In this document: positions 26,146 through 35,103 of the stretch, piece by piece
How the letters are laid out: each line of letters opens with the position of its first letter
How positions within the stretch are numbered: the stretch's first letter is position 1
Assembly (NCBI GenBank): GCA_964551015.1
Contig: CAZKBP010000001.1
Location: forward strand, 310,001 to 374,000
DNA: 64,000 nt
Direction of reading: 5' to 3'
Origin: CAZKBP01 sp964551015
Lineage (GTDB): Bacteria > Bacteroidota > Bacteroidia > Cytophagales > Microscillaceae
Translations under genes and position numbers: made by a program
The notes under the pieces: model-generated
What the model was told of the DNA's origin: nothing
Database searches by the model: none
What the model saw: the letters and a program-made list of their open reading frames with translations, nothing else

Positions 26146-27525
26146 ATGCTTCAAGTCGCTAACCCTACCTACTTATACGCTTTGCTCGGCTTGCTCGTAC
26201 CATTGGCCATTCACCTTTGGAACCAGCAAGAACCGCCTGTCCGTAAGGTGGGGAGTATTCAGTGGCTAGTGGCTTCGGAAACGAGTCGGGTGAGCCGTAT
26301 TCGTTTTCATCAATTCTGGCTTTTTCTATTGAGAATGACTTTACTAGTCGTGTTATGCTTGATTATGAGCGACTTACAATGGAAAGGCTCAAGCAAAGCT
26401 TCGGAGAAAGTAAACAAATGGGTTTTGCTAGAACCCACCTTGGTCAATAATAGTACTTGGGCAGATGCCTTGCGCAAGCTCGGGCAAGAAGGTTGGGAAA
26501 TCCGCCTGGCTGATTTAGAATTTACGAAAGTAAATCCAGAGAATCTAGAAAATATGGAAGCCCCCCAAGCCGATAGATTAGAAAATTACTGGGCTTTGCT
26601 CCGCCTACTGGAAAAGCACCCCCAAAAGCCCGACCAGATGCGGTTTTACACCTATGCACATCTACAACACTTCCAAGGCAAACGCCCTTCACTCCATCTT
26701 AATCTGGATTGGGTAGTCGTGCCCCAGCCGACTCCTTATTATTTTATCGAGCAAGCACACCAAACTACAGCCGATAGTTTGGCCTTGATACTAGGCATCT
26801 CAGAAGAATTCCAAACCTATTTTCGCAAAGTAAAAGTGGCCGCAGAACCCCGAGTTCAGCTCTCAGATTTTCCAACTTTGAAGAAAGAAGCGCAAAAACT
26901 CTTTCTAAACCAAGAACCATACACGCCCTTTGAGATTCAAAATCAGGCGGTTTCTCGGGTACAAATTTATTACGATCCTGACCAATCCTTAGATCAAGCC
27001 TATCTACAAGCTGCTTGGGAAGCAGTAGCTACCTATCTAGATCGTTCCTTTAGCATTGAAAGTCAACTGGTTTCAAAGCAATTGCCAGCAACTGAAACAG
27101 ACTATGTGTGCTGGCTATCTCAGCAAGCACTGCCTGATTCCCTGTGGTCGTCAGGGGCGCAGGTCTTGATTTATCAACTCCAGCCTACTCAAAGGATTAT
27201 CCAAGCGGGTAGGTATCGCCAGAAAAAGGTTTACTTCCTAACCAAAAAGTTAAATACGGAGCTTTTGACCCACAGCGATTGGCCAGAAGAATTACTAAGA
27301 TGGGTAACTGAGAACACATTTCCAAAACCAAAGACTCAGGAACGAGATCTTCGTAAAATAGACTTGGCACAAATTCGGATTCAAGATACTGCTAAAGCAC
27401 TGACAAAAGAAAATCAAAGTGCCAAGACGATACAGCCTGCACAGTCTCTCCGAGAACCCTTGTGGATCTTATTTTTTTTATTATTCTTTGGCGAAAGATG
27501 GTGGAGCACGCGCTTACATTTGTAA
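26146..27525 (+). CDS. BatA-like membrane protein with N-terminal double transmembrane domain
   Basis: The 459-residue protein begins with the BatA N-terminal signature: a first transmembrane segment in MLQVANPTYLYALLGLLVPLAIHLW, a loop with KVGSIQWL, and a second segment at about 63-80 (FWLFLLRMTLLVVLCLIM). A large soluble region (85-425) follows with no recognisable MIDAS motif, and a last hydrophobic segment (about 430-447) ends near GERWWSTRLHL. It is therefore an inner-membrane protein with its bulk probably in the periplasm. It starts 23 bp after DUF58 and ends 15 bp before the DUF4175-like gene, so co-transcription is very likely. Confidence 0.85.
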   Translation: MLQVANPTYLYALLGLLVPLAIHLWNQQEPPVRKVGSIQWLVASETSRVSRIRFHQFWLFLLRMTLLVVLCLIMSDLQWKGSSKASEKVNKWVLLEPTLVNNSTWADALRKLGQEGWEIRLADLEFTKVNPENLENMEAPQADRLENYWALLRLLEKHPQKPDQMRFYTYAHLQHFQGKRPSLHLNLDWVVVPQPTPYYFIEQAHQTTADSLALILGISEEFQTYFRKVKVAAEPRVQLSDFPTLKKEAQKLFLNQEPYTPFEIQNQAVSRVQIYYDPDQSLDQAYLQAAWEAVATYLDRSFSIESQLVSKQLPATETDYVCWLSQQALPDSLWSSGAQVLIYQLQPTQRIIQAGRYRQKKVYFLTKKLNTELLTHSDWPEELLRWVTENTFPKPKTQERDLRKIDLAQIRIQDTAKALTKENQSAKTIQPAQSLREPLWILFFLLFFGERWWSTRLHL

Positions 27526-27540
27526 ATGTATTTCTAAAAA

Positions 27541-29865
27541 ATGAACACAGATCAGACTTATTCCTTACTATCTTACTTTAAAAAACAATGGCAACACTGG
27601 CGATGGATCGAGCTATTGCTATTTGCTCTGACCCTGATGCTACCCACCGTTGTGATCTTGCACCGCTGGGTGGGGTGGAGTTGGCTCCTTGCCTGTCTCT
27701 CCGGAGGTTTGCTCATTGGTTTGTTCATCGTGCTTTGGGGCTACCTTCAAATCAATCAAAAGTTAAACGAAAGCCTCGTGGCTCGTTATCTGAATCAACA
27801 CTACACATTTAGCGAATACAGTGCGGACTTACTCCTAAAATCTGATGCAGAACTGAGCTATCTGGCACGCTTACAAAAAAAACAAATATACCAACAAATA
27901 GAAGCGCATCGGCACGAAATTCAGATGCCCAGGCGAATTACACGTTTTTTATGGCCATGTGTGGGAGCTATCTTGCTGGCTTTGCTCATTTATTATAGTC
28001 CTCGACCTTTACTAGAATCAGCTCGTGATTCTTTACCAACTGACAGTAAAGAAAATCAGAAGTCATCCCCATCTGCTTCCACCTTGCCTCCTGAGATCAA
28101 GGAAGCTTTTGTACGGGTACAACCGCCTGCTTACACACGATTGCCCGCCACGCAAAGTGAGTCATTAGTCATAGAAGCTCCTGCGCAAAGCTTACTCCTT
28201 TGGGTTTTTCGGTTTGAGGGTGAGCCAGATCAGGCTTATTTGGTAACGCATCGAGAAGACTCCTTACCGCTCAGAGCAATGGGCGGAAATAAATATCAGG
28301 TAAGTATGCAACTTATAGAAAAAGGGTTCTATCACGTGGTCTTTCGCCAGCATCATCAAGACTGGCAAGCCTCTGATTATTACCCATTAAACTCGATCCC
28401 TGATACGCAACCCCTGCTTACTTTGAAGGGAGTAGAACCTTACTGGGAAATAGATTACCATCCTGAAGCTACTCTGAATTTGGAGGCGATCATTCAGGAT
28501 GATTACGGTCTAAGCAAGGCTTACATCGTAGCCACGGTGAGTAGAGGAGAGGGGGAATCTGTTAAATTTAGAGAGCAACGCTTGTCTTTTGATAAAAAAT
28601 TAAAAAGCCAACCTCGACAGGCCAAACTGCAGAAAACCATTCATTTACGTGATCTGGAAATGGCACCCGGAGATGAGCTTTACTTCTATGTAGAAGCCCA
28701 AGACAATCATCAACCTCGGCCTCAGGCGGGTCGTACTGAGATGTATTTCCTTTCTCTTCGGGATACTACCCAAGAAGCCCTCACGATGGAGTTGGGATCA
28801 GGTCTGAAGGTACTGCCCGAATATTTTCGTAGCCAACGACAGCTCATCATGGACACGGAGAAATTATTGAAAGAACAAACAAACATTGCTCGTGAAGAGC
28901 TAGAGAGCAGAGCTAATGACCTCGGAGTAGACCAGAAGTTACTCAGATTACGCTATGGGAAATTTCTTGGAGAAGAATTCGAGAGTAGTATTGGTGCAGG
29001 AGGCCATCATCATCATCACCATCACCACGATGAAGAGCACGAGGAGGAGCACGAAGAAGAACACTACGAAGGAGATGGACACGGCGACGAGGATGAAGGC
29101 CATCAGAAGTGGAAAGAACGTCGTAGTTCACTCAGCATCTTAGAACGCAATGAAAAAGATCACGACCACCAAGCTCTTAAATCTAATTCATCAGCGCTTG
29201 ATCCTATGCTGCAGGGAGTGCCCGAAGAAGTTATGCACTTGCACGATGTCATGGAAGAGGCCACCTTTTTTGACGAAACGCTCAAAACCCAGCTCAAAGC
29301 CGCGTTGAGTCAGATGTGGGAGTCTGAGTTACGCCTACGAACCTTTCAACCAGAAGCATCTCTGCCTTATCAATACCGTGCCCTCAAGCTCATCAAGGAA
29401 ATTCAGCAAAAATCACGAGTGTACGTAGAACGCATCGGCTTTGAGCCCCCCCCTTTGGAAGAAAAAGGAAAACGCCTGAGTGGTAGCTTGGACAAAATCC
29501 AAAACGTGCGCCGTAAGCAGGACTATGAAAACGAGGAAAAATTCCCTTACATCCAAAAAGCCATCCAGTTGCTGGAGGTAAATGAATTGCCCGTGGACTT
29601 AAAAGACCCTGAGCGTCAAACTCTTAGTCAAGCTTCCCAAGAGTTAGCAGGGATTGCTCTCGAGAAACCTGGTTTTTTGCAAGCACTCAAATTATTACGC
29701 ACTTGGCTGGACGGACAATTGAAGGAGGAGGCACTCCCGGCCACGGTATCTCTTCTGCAGAGGAGTTTCTGGCAAGCACTTCCCCAAGAAATCGCTAAAC
29801 CAAGCCCAGAAACGGTTAAACGCTCTTCTCTGCAAAATGTTTATCGCCAAAAACTGCGTCAATGA
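27541..29865 (+). CDS. DUF4175-like membrane protein with a natural His8/acidic insert
   Basis: The 774-residue protein has two adjacent N-terminal transmembrane segments (about 22-42 and 47-67) and a third near 135-152, then a long periplasmic or cytoplasmic region with Ig-like strands and helical coiled-coil segments (about 420-770). A striking insert at 489-522 consists of eight consecutive histidines (29005-29028), then an E/D/H-rich tract and a GDGHGDEDEGH tail. Such tracts bind Ni, Zn or Cu; whether this one does so is not known. DUF4175-like proteins accompany BatA-like and MoxR genes. The stop codon overlaps the next start by 4 bp (ATGA), indicating translational coupling. Confidence 0.85.
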   Translation: MNTDQTYSLLSYFKKQWQHWRWIELLLFALTLMLPTVVILHRWVGWSWLLACLSGGLLIGLFIVLWGYLQINQKLNESLVARYLNQHYTFSEYSADLLLKSDAELSYLARLQKKQIYQQIEAHRHEIQMPRRITRFLWPCVGAILLALLIYYSPRPLLESARDSLPTDSKENQKSSPSASTLPPEIKEAFVRVQPPAYTRLPATQSESLVIEAPAQSLLLWVFRFEGEPDQAYLVTHREDSLPLRAMGGNKYQVSMQLIEKGFYHVVFRQHHQDWQASDYYPLNSIPDTQPLLTLKGVEPYWEIDYHPEATLNLEAIIQDDYGLSKAYIVATVSRGEGESVKFREQRLSFDKKLKSQPRQAKLQKTIHLRDLEMAPGDELYFYVEAQDNHQPRPQAGRTEMYFLSLRDTTQEALTMELGSGLKVLPEYFRSQRQLIMDTEKLLKEQTNIAREELESRANDLGVDQKLLRLRYGKFLGEEFESSIGAGGHHHHHHHHDEEHEEEHEEEHYEGDGHGDEDEGHQKWKERRSSLSILERNEKDHDHQALKSNSSALDPMLQGVPEEVMHLHDVMEEATFFDETLKTQLKAALSQMWESELRLRTFQPEASLPYQYRALKLIKEIQQKSRVYVERIGFEPPPLEEKGKRLSGSLDKIQNVRRKQDYENEEKFPYIQKAIQLLEVNELPVDLKDPERQTLSQASQELAGIALEKPGFLQALKLLRTWLDGQLKEEALPATVSLLQRSFWQALPQEIAKPSPETVKRSSLQNVYRQKLRQ

Positions 29866-31706
29866 GAGGTATGTTAGAACAGATTATTTTTTCGCAACCG
29901 TTGACTGAAAAATGGTGGCTGCTTTTGCTGCTAGCTTTGTTTTGGTTGGGAGGAATGTACCTGGAAATCAAGCGTATGAACCCCCAAAGAAGACTAGCCC
30001 GCGTATTGATCTTCAGTCTGGCTTGTTTAGCCCTGCTGCTGCTGATCCTAAAGCCTGCCTACCGACAAGCGGAAAAGACGCCCATCGCCGTGCTCCTAAC
30101 GCCTGATTATCAAGAAGAAAACCTAGATAGCTTGAGCCAACGAAAAGATAGTCTTCGTATTTTCTATCTTGAAGAAGACCGAGAATCATTAACCGAACAA
30201 GGCGAGACAATTGCTAGCTTGACAGTTTTGCCAAAAATGGCTCCTCGTCTGCGTCAGCTTTATGTGTTGGGCAAAGGCGTGCCTGCGTATGAACTTCCAT
30301 TTCTTGACCACTACGATACTTATTTTTTAGCCAATCAGGAAGTAAAAGGGTTGAGTAGTTTTGTCTTTCCAGAAAATGGAAAAGTCGACGAACCGCTCAC
30401 CTTGGCAGGAACTTATCATCCAAAACAAAAAGATAGCCTTTGGCTCTACCTAAAAAACCCGGGAGGCACAGCAGATTCTGTACTTTGTGTAAATCAGGAT
30501 ACGATCTACTTTTCGCTAACAGATCGTCCGAAAGAAGCAGGAAAATTTCTCTATCAATTTGTGGTCAAAAATGCAAAAGATGAGATTTTACAGAAAGAAA
30601 TCATTCCCCTAAAAATTGCCGAGAAAACCATTTTTAAAGTGTTAGTGTTGAATAGCAGTCCTCAGTTCGAGACTAAATATCTTAAAAATTGGTTAGCTGA
30701 ATCGGGTTATCCGGTGGTGATTCAGACTCAAATTTCCAAAAATAAATACAAAGAGGAATTTTTGAACCAATCGCCCACCAGCTTCGCGTTAAATACAAGC
30801 TTTCTCCAAAAACAAGATTTACTTATCTGTGATGCTGCTTATCTGGGAAGCCTGGATGCTTATGCTTTGGGGCAAATTCGTCAAGCGGTGGAGGAGGGTT
30901 TGGGCTTATTGATTCAGTTGGGAGAGAGGGCTAATTCGGCTTTGCCCCTATTGCAGTCCTTTGGTTTTCAATTATTACCCTTAGCACGAACCGAAGCTAC
31001 CCTTGCCGGGCAAAACTTTGATTTGAGTGGCAAGATCGAGCTCGAGACTGCTCCTTACCGTTTCGTGAAGAAAGTGGGAATACAAGGCCTAACTCAGGCA
31101 GAAAATGGAGAAACACTGGCCGCTGCCCAAATCTGGGGTTGGGGGCAAATTGGGGTCAGTCTGCTTGCCCAAACTTACCCTATGCAGCTTCAAGAGCAAA
31201 CAGACCTATATGCTGCTTACTGGACTAGAATTTTAAACGTATTGGCTCGTGCCTCGAATCGAGCCTACGACTGGCAGGTTGCTTCATCGCCCATTCTTCA
31301 GCATGCGCCAACGATCATCACACTGAATAGCTCCCAAACTCCCAGTGAAATAAAAGTACAAGCACCCTCTGGCCAAGAAACCAATTTATACTCAAGACAA
31401 TCCCCGCATTTGAGCGAACATTGGCAAGTGCAATTTTGGCCGCGAGAAATCGGTTGGCATCAACTTTACCTAGCCGAAGATAGCACTTCCTCTTGGTCGT
31501 TTTACGTGCAAGCACCCGCCGCTTGGCGCGAACTAAGACACAACCGCCGACTCCAAACCAATCTCTGGTGGCAACTCGGGAGAACAAAAACTAACCCGAC
31601 TGGCGAAAACATAGCGTATCTCCGGCTCCAAATCATCCCTCCCTGGGTTTTTTACTTGATTTTCTTGGTGGCAGTGGGTTTGCTCTGGATAGAAACAAAG
31701 ATTTAA
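29862..31706 (+). CDS. Membrane protein with amidotransferase-like central domain
   Basis: The 614-residue protein has two N-terminal transmembrane segments (about 18-36 and 47-65) and one at the extreme C-terminus (about 593-610). The middle, about 255-400, resembles a class I glutamine-amidotransferase-like/ThuA-type Rossmann domain (FKVLVLNSSPQFETKYLKNWL, DLLICDAAYLGSL, VEEGLGLLIQLGE) as seen in proteins that accompany BatA/MoxR loci. The nucleophile elbow with cysteine is not seen, so it is probably not catalytic. It is the last gene of the cluster and overlaps the previous gene by 4 bp. Function in the MoxR-DUF58 complex is inferred from context only. Confidence 0.8.
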   Translation: MRGMLEQIIFSQPLTEKWWLLLLLALFWLGGMYLEIKRMNPQRRLARVLIFSLACLALLLLILKPAYRQAEKTPIAVLLTPDYQEENLDSLSQRKDSLRIFYLEEDRESLTEQGETIASLTVLPKMAPRLRQLYVLGKGVPAYELPFLDHYDTYFLANQEVKGLSSFVFPENGKVDEPLTLAGTYHPKQKDSLWLYLKNPGGTADSVLCVNQDTIYFSLTDRPKEAGKFLYQFVVKNAKDEILQKEIIPLKIAEKTIFKVLVLNSSPQFETKYLKNWLAESGYPVVIQTQISKNKYKEEFLNQSPTSFALNTSFLQKQDLLICDAAYLGSLDAYALGQIRQAVEEGLGLLIQLGERANSALPLLQSFGFQLLPLARTEATLAGQNFDLSGKIELETAPYRFVKKVGIQGLTQAENGETLAAAQIWGWGQIGVSLLAQTYPMQLQEQTDLYAAYWTRILNVLARASNRAYDWQVASSPILQHAPTIITLNSSQTPSEIKVQAPSGQETNLYSRQSPHLSEHWQVQFWPREIGWHQLYLAEDSTSSWSFYVQAPAAWRELRHNRRLQTNLWWQLGRTKTNPTGENIAYLRLQIIPPWVFYLIFLVAVGLLWIETKI

Positions 31707-31748
31707 TCACAGACTGCATAACCGCTTTTGAGGCTCGTGCCTTACCCT

Positions 31749-32864
31749 CTAACCGACCTTTAGTCCTTGATAAAAATCTTGTCGAATCCTGACCAGTGCT
31801 TCGTTAATCTGTTCAAGGTCAGGTGCTTCGGGTAAATCTGATTTTTGATAGAGTTGCTCGAGCTGTTCTATCTTTTCTTCGGCCATTTGGAGCAAATCTT
31901 CGTACTCGAATTCCCCTTTGCGAATATTTAATAAAAAATCTCGATTGGGTCTTTTCACGTGCATGGTGCCTTCCTCGGCAATTTCTCGAGCCATATCCAG
32001 CAGGCGAAAAGTATGCATCATATTCTTGGCATCGTAGTTTTTACCGTGTGAGAGGGTACTTTTATAACGATTTTCGTTTCGTTTTTCTACCCAATCCCAA
32101 TAATCTCGATATTCTTTGCAATAAGAAGAATAACCTTCCCGATTAAAACAAAGATAGGCTTGTATTTTTTCTTTTTTAGGAACAGAACTCAGGGCAACCT
32201 CGTTGGCTTCTGCTTTCTGCATGATCCCCTTGTAACCCAAGCTACCGTCTGTATCGTAAAACAAGGCATACATATTTTTCATATGGGGAATATTGACCAA
32301 GCCACATTGCTCCTGTTGATAATTCTGCTCGGCCAGCCAAGTAAGCAAAGACTTACTGCCCTGACCGTGTGTGATATAGCAAAAATCTAAAATGTTTTTA
32401 CGCTCAGGGGGGAGCGGGTTGAGTATCTTTTTATTCAGTCCGCGGGCTTTTTTGACTTGGGTCATGGCATAGCCCGCAAAGGTATTTTTGCAAAGTTTGG
32501 ATAAGAAATGGATTTTTCCTAGAGGTTCGAGAACAGGGTGCTGGTAAAGAACACATTCAGGAGGCGTATATAGCAATTCTAAAATATTTGGATTGTTTTT
32601 TGAAAGCAATTCTACAAACCTCTTCAACTCGTAGTAGCTAACATCGTGGCGATCGTCGTTGATCTGCTCTTCGTAAGTCAGGCTATAAAAGCGTGCGGGA
32701 AAATGAATAAATACACCCCGGATGTCCGTATCAGAGGCGGGGGTGTCCAATCCATAGGCTTTACTACCACTAATACATTTGAGAAGTATTTGCTGGCTTT
32801 GATGGAGTTTGGAAATATTCACTAGTGAAGACTCGTTCATAATACGATTGATGGATGAGAGCAT
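31749..32864 (-). CDS. RlaP-type DNA polymerase beta superfamily nucleotidyltransferase
   Basis: The 371-residue protein carries the nucleotidyltransferase signature GSKAYGLDTPASDTDIRGV at residues 33-51: the GS loop and the metal-binding aspartates D45 and D47. This arrangement matches the RlaP family (RNA-ligase-associated pol beta), linked in other genomes to RNA repair. A conserved C-terminal helical region includes KNMMHTFRLLDMAREI (about 280-295). No RNA ligase, 2'-phosphotransferase or kinase-phosphatase gene is adjacent, so it is an orphan member here. There is no signal peptide. The gene converges on the MoxR cluster and diverges from the PorE-like gene. Confidence 0.85.
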   Translation of the reverse strand: MLSSINRIMNESSLVNISKLHQSQQILLKCISGSKAYGLDTPASDTDIRGVFIHFPARFYSLTYEEQINDDRHDVSYYELKRFVELLSKNNPNILELLYTPPECVLYQHPVLEPLGKIHFLSKLCKNTFAGYAMTQVKKARGLNKKILNPLPPERKNILDFCYITHGQGSKSLLTWLAEQNYQQEQCGLVNIPHMKNMYALFYDTDGSLGYKGIMQKAEANEVALSSVPKKEKIQAYLCFNREGYSSYCKEYRDYWDWVEKRNENRYKSTLSHGKNYDAKNMMHTFRLLDMAREIAEEGTMHVKRPNRDFLLNIRKGEFEYEDLLQMAEEKIEQLEQLYQKSDLPEAPDLEQINEALVRIRQDFYQGLKVG

Positions 32865-32976
32865 ATTTTCCGAATCAAAACCGTTTTTAATTTAAAATAT
32901 TTACAGAGTTTTGTGGAAAACTATACCAAGTAATCCAGCTAATTTAAGTAAAAGATCATCTTTAATTTTAAAGAAT

Positions 32977-35031
32977 ATGTGTAAGAATGTTTTCTTTTGG
33001 CTAATTATATGGAGTTTCTCTCTGGGAATGCCTTCTCTGTGCGCCCAAGAGACCCTATTTAGCCCATCAGATGACATCAAAAAGCTACTTCGGGAGGCAG
33101 AAAGTTATTTCCGCGTCAGGGAATACTCTAATGCCATTCCCATTTACAAGAGAGTATTAACCTTGGATGATGACCATATAGAGGGAAATTTTTATCTCGC
33201 GTTGAGTTATCTGAAGTCCCCCGACCCATCCCGAGCCTTGAATCCTCTACTTAAAGTGCAGAGATTGGCTCCTGATTACGATCCTTTGCTTGATTTTTAT
33301 TTAGGAGAAGCACTCAAATATAACAATGAAATGGAGGAAGCCATTCGCTATTATGAAAAAATCAAGAGGGCTTATCTCAACCAAACCAAAAAAGTAAAAA
33401 TCGTCAATGACGAAATCTCGGCCAAAGATTTTATTGGCTTGATCGATCAATTAATTCGTGAAGCCAAATATGGAATCAGATATTTAGCCGATCCGACCAA
33501 AGCCCGTGTAGAAAACATTGGATCAGATGTGAACTCCGAATACAGTGATTACGCCCCCGTGATTACTGGGGATGAGTCGGTGTTGATTTTTACCTCTCGT
33601 CGTAAAGGCTCCACGGGCAAAGCCAGAGATCTGGAAGATAATATGTTTTACGAGGATATTTATATTACCGAAAAGAAAAGGGGAGCGTGGGAAAGCCCCA
33701 AAAATCTGGGTAAAAATATCAATACACGCTATCACGAAGCCTCGATCGCACTTTCGCCAGATGGTTCCCAATTATTCATTTATAAAGACGAAAATCTGGG
33801 AGATATTTATTACGCCGTCAAAACGGGTAAAGGCCGAAACGATTGGTCCTCCCCTCGTCGGATAGGAGGGGACGTCAATTCTCGCTACCGCGAACCCTCT
33901 GTGTCTATCACCGATGATGGAAAAACGCTTTATTTCTCCAGTGACCGCCCCGGGGGATACGGAGGTTTGGATATTTACAGAAGTGAGATGAATGATAAAG
34001 GACAATGGGGCGAACCCGAAAATCTAGGCCCACAAATTAATACCGCCGAAGATGAAGATTCACCTTTTATTCATTTTGATCGCAAAACCCTGTATTTTAG
34101 CTCACGCGGTCATCAAAGCATGGGCGGCTTTGATATTTTTTACTCAGAATTCCTCAATGACCAATGGACAAGCCCTCGTAACCTAGGCTATCCGATCAAT
34201 ACGACCGGAGACGATGTGCATTTTGTCTTATCTGCGAATTATAAAACAGGCTACTATGCCAGCGTAAAAGAAGATACTTACGGCGAAAAGGATATTTACG
34301 TGGTCAACATGCCCGACTACGAAGACGTAGAGGTCATTGACTTCTCGCTTTCTCTAAAGGCAGTTTCTGTGAATTTCAACCCACTGGCAACCAATGATCC
34401 CCGACGCGCTATCGTCATCTTGCGTGGAATTGTCAAAGACGAACTGACCGACCAACTCGTTAGTGCCCGCATGTCTTTGATTGATGTGGAACAAAATGAA
34501 GTCTTAGAAGATTTCAACTCGGTTTCTCCCAAAGGAGTTTATTACACCCAGATGATCACCGGACGACGCTACCTGCTGAGTGTGCAGAAGGAAGGTTATA
34601 TGTTTCATAATGAGTATTTTGAAATCCCGGTCGGGGTCGTAAACCAAGAAAAGGTTTTGAATATTTACCTCAAACGCATTCGCCTTTCAAATTCCGTGGA
34701 TTTTCAAGCCCTCTTCGATTACAACAGTGCCGAATTGACCTCGCTTTCCCTTCCTGTTTTGCAGGAGTTGCTTTCTTTCTTAGAAAATAACCCTCGTATC
34801 AAAGGCGTTTTAGAAGGTCATACCGATAACATAGGAACCGAGGCGCGCAACCTGCAACTTTCTGAAGAAAGAGCCCAATCCGTCTATAACTTCCTGATTG
34901 AGCGAGGCATTGACAAAGATCGCCTCTACTTCCGAGGCTACGGTGAGAGTGAACCCATCGCCGATAACGGTACGGCCTTTGGCCGAAGCCTCAACCGCCG
35001 CACGGTGTTTACTATTCTGGAAATCAACTAA
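32977..35031 (+). CDS. PorE-like TPR-PD40-CRD-OmpA envelope protein
   Basis: The ATG at 32977 is preferred because it opens a proper signal peptide (MCKNVFFWLIIW to SLCAQ); the frame extends to a GTG at 32911. The 684-residue product has TPR repeats (about 28-150), a PD40 beta-propeller (about 180-460; repeated LxxSPDGxxLF/LYFSS motifs such as YFSSDRPGGYGGLDIY), a carboxypeptidase-regulatory-like domain (about 477-560) and a C-terminal OmpA domain (about 572-684; EGHTDNIG and RSLNRRT peptidoglycan contacts). This order is that of PorE, a periplasmic component of the type IX secretion system. Bacteroidota carry several paralogues with the same layout, so the exact identity is unsure. A T9SS cargo gene lies about 15 kb away. 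Confidence 0.9.
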   Translation: MCKNVFFWLIIWSFSLGMPSLCAQETLFSPSDDIKKLLREAESYFRVREYSNAIPIYKRVLTLDDDHIEGNFYLALSYLKSPDPSRALNPLLKVQRLAPDYDPLLDFYLGEALKYNNEMEEAIRYYEKIKRAYLNQTKKVKIVNDEISAKDFIGLIDQLIREAKYGIRYLADPTKARVENIGSDVNSEYSDYAPVITGDESVLIFTSRRKGSTGKARDLEDNMFYEDIYITEKKRGAWESPKNLGKNINTRYHEASIALSPDGSQLFIYKDENLGDIYYAVKTGKGRNDWSSPRRIGGDVNSRYREPSVSITDDGKTLYFSSDRPGGYGGLDIYRSEMNDKGQWGEPENLGPQINTAEDEDSPFIHFDRKTLYFSSRGHQSMGGFDIFYSEFLNDQWTSPRNLGYPINTTGDDVHFVLSANYKTGYYASVKEDTYGEKDIYVVNMPDYEDVEVIDFSLSLKAVSVNFNPLATNDPRRAIVILRGIVKDELTDQLVSARMSLIDVEQNEVLEDFNSVSPKGVYYTQMITGRRYLLSVQKEGYMFHNEYFEIPVGVVNQEKVLNIYLKRIRLSNSVDFQALFDYNSAELTSLSLPVLQELLSFLENNPRIKGVLEGHTDNIGTEARNLQLSEERAQSVYNFLIERGIDKDRLYFRGYGESEPIADNGTAFGRSLNRRTVFTILEIN

Positions 35032-35103
35032 GTACCGTGATCAGCTCTTGCTTTCTCACTTTTTTTTATTAAAATTGATAGATCATCAAAGCAACGAGCA
35101 ACC

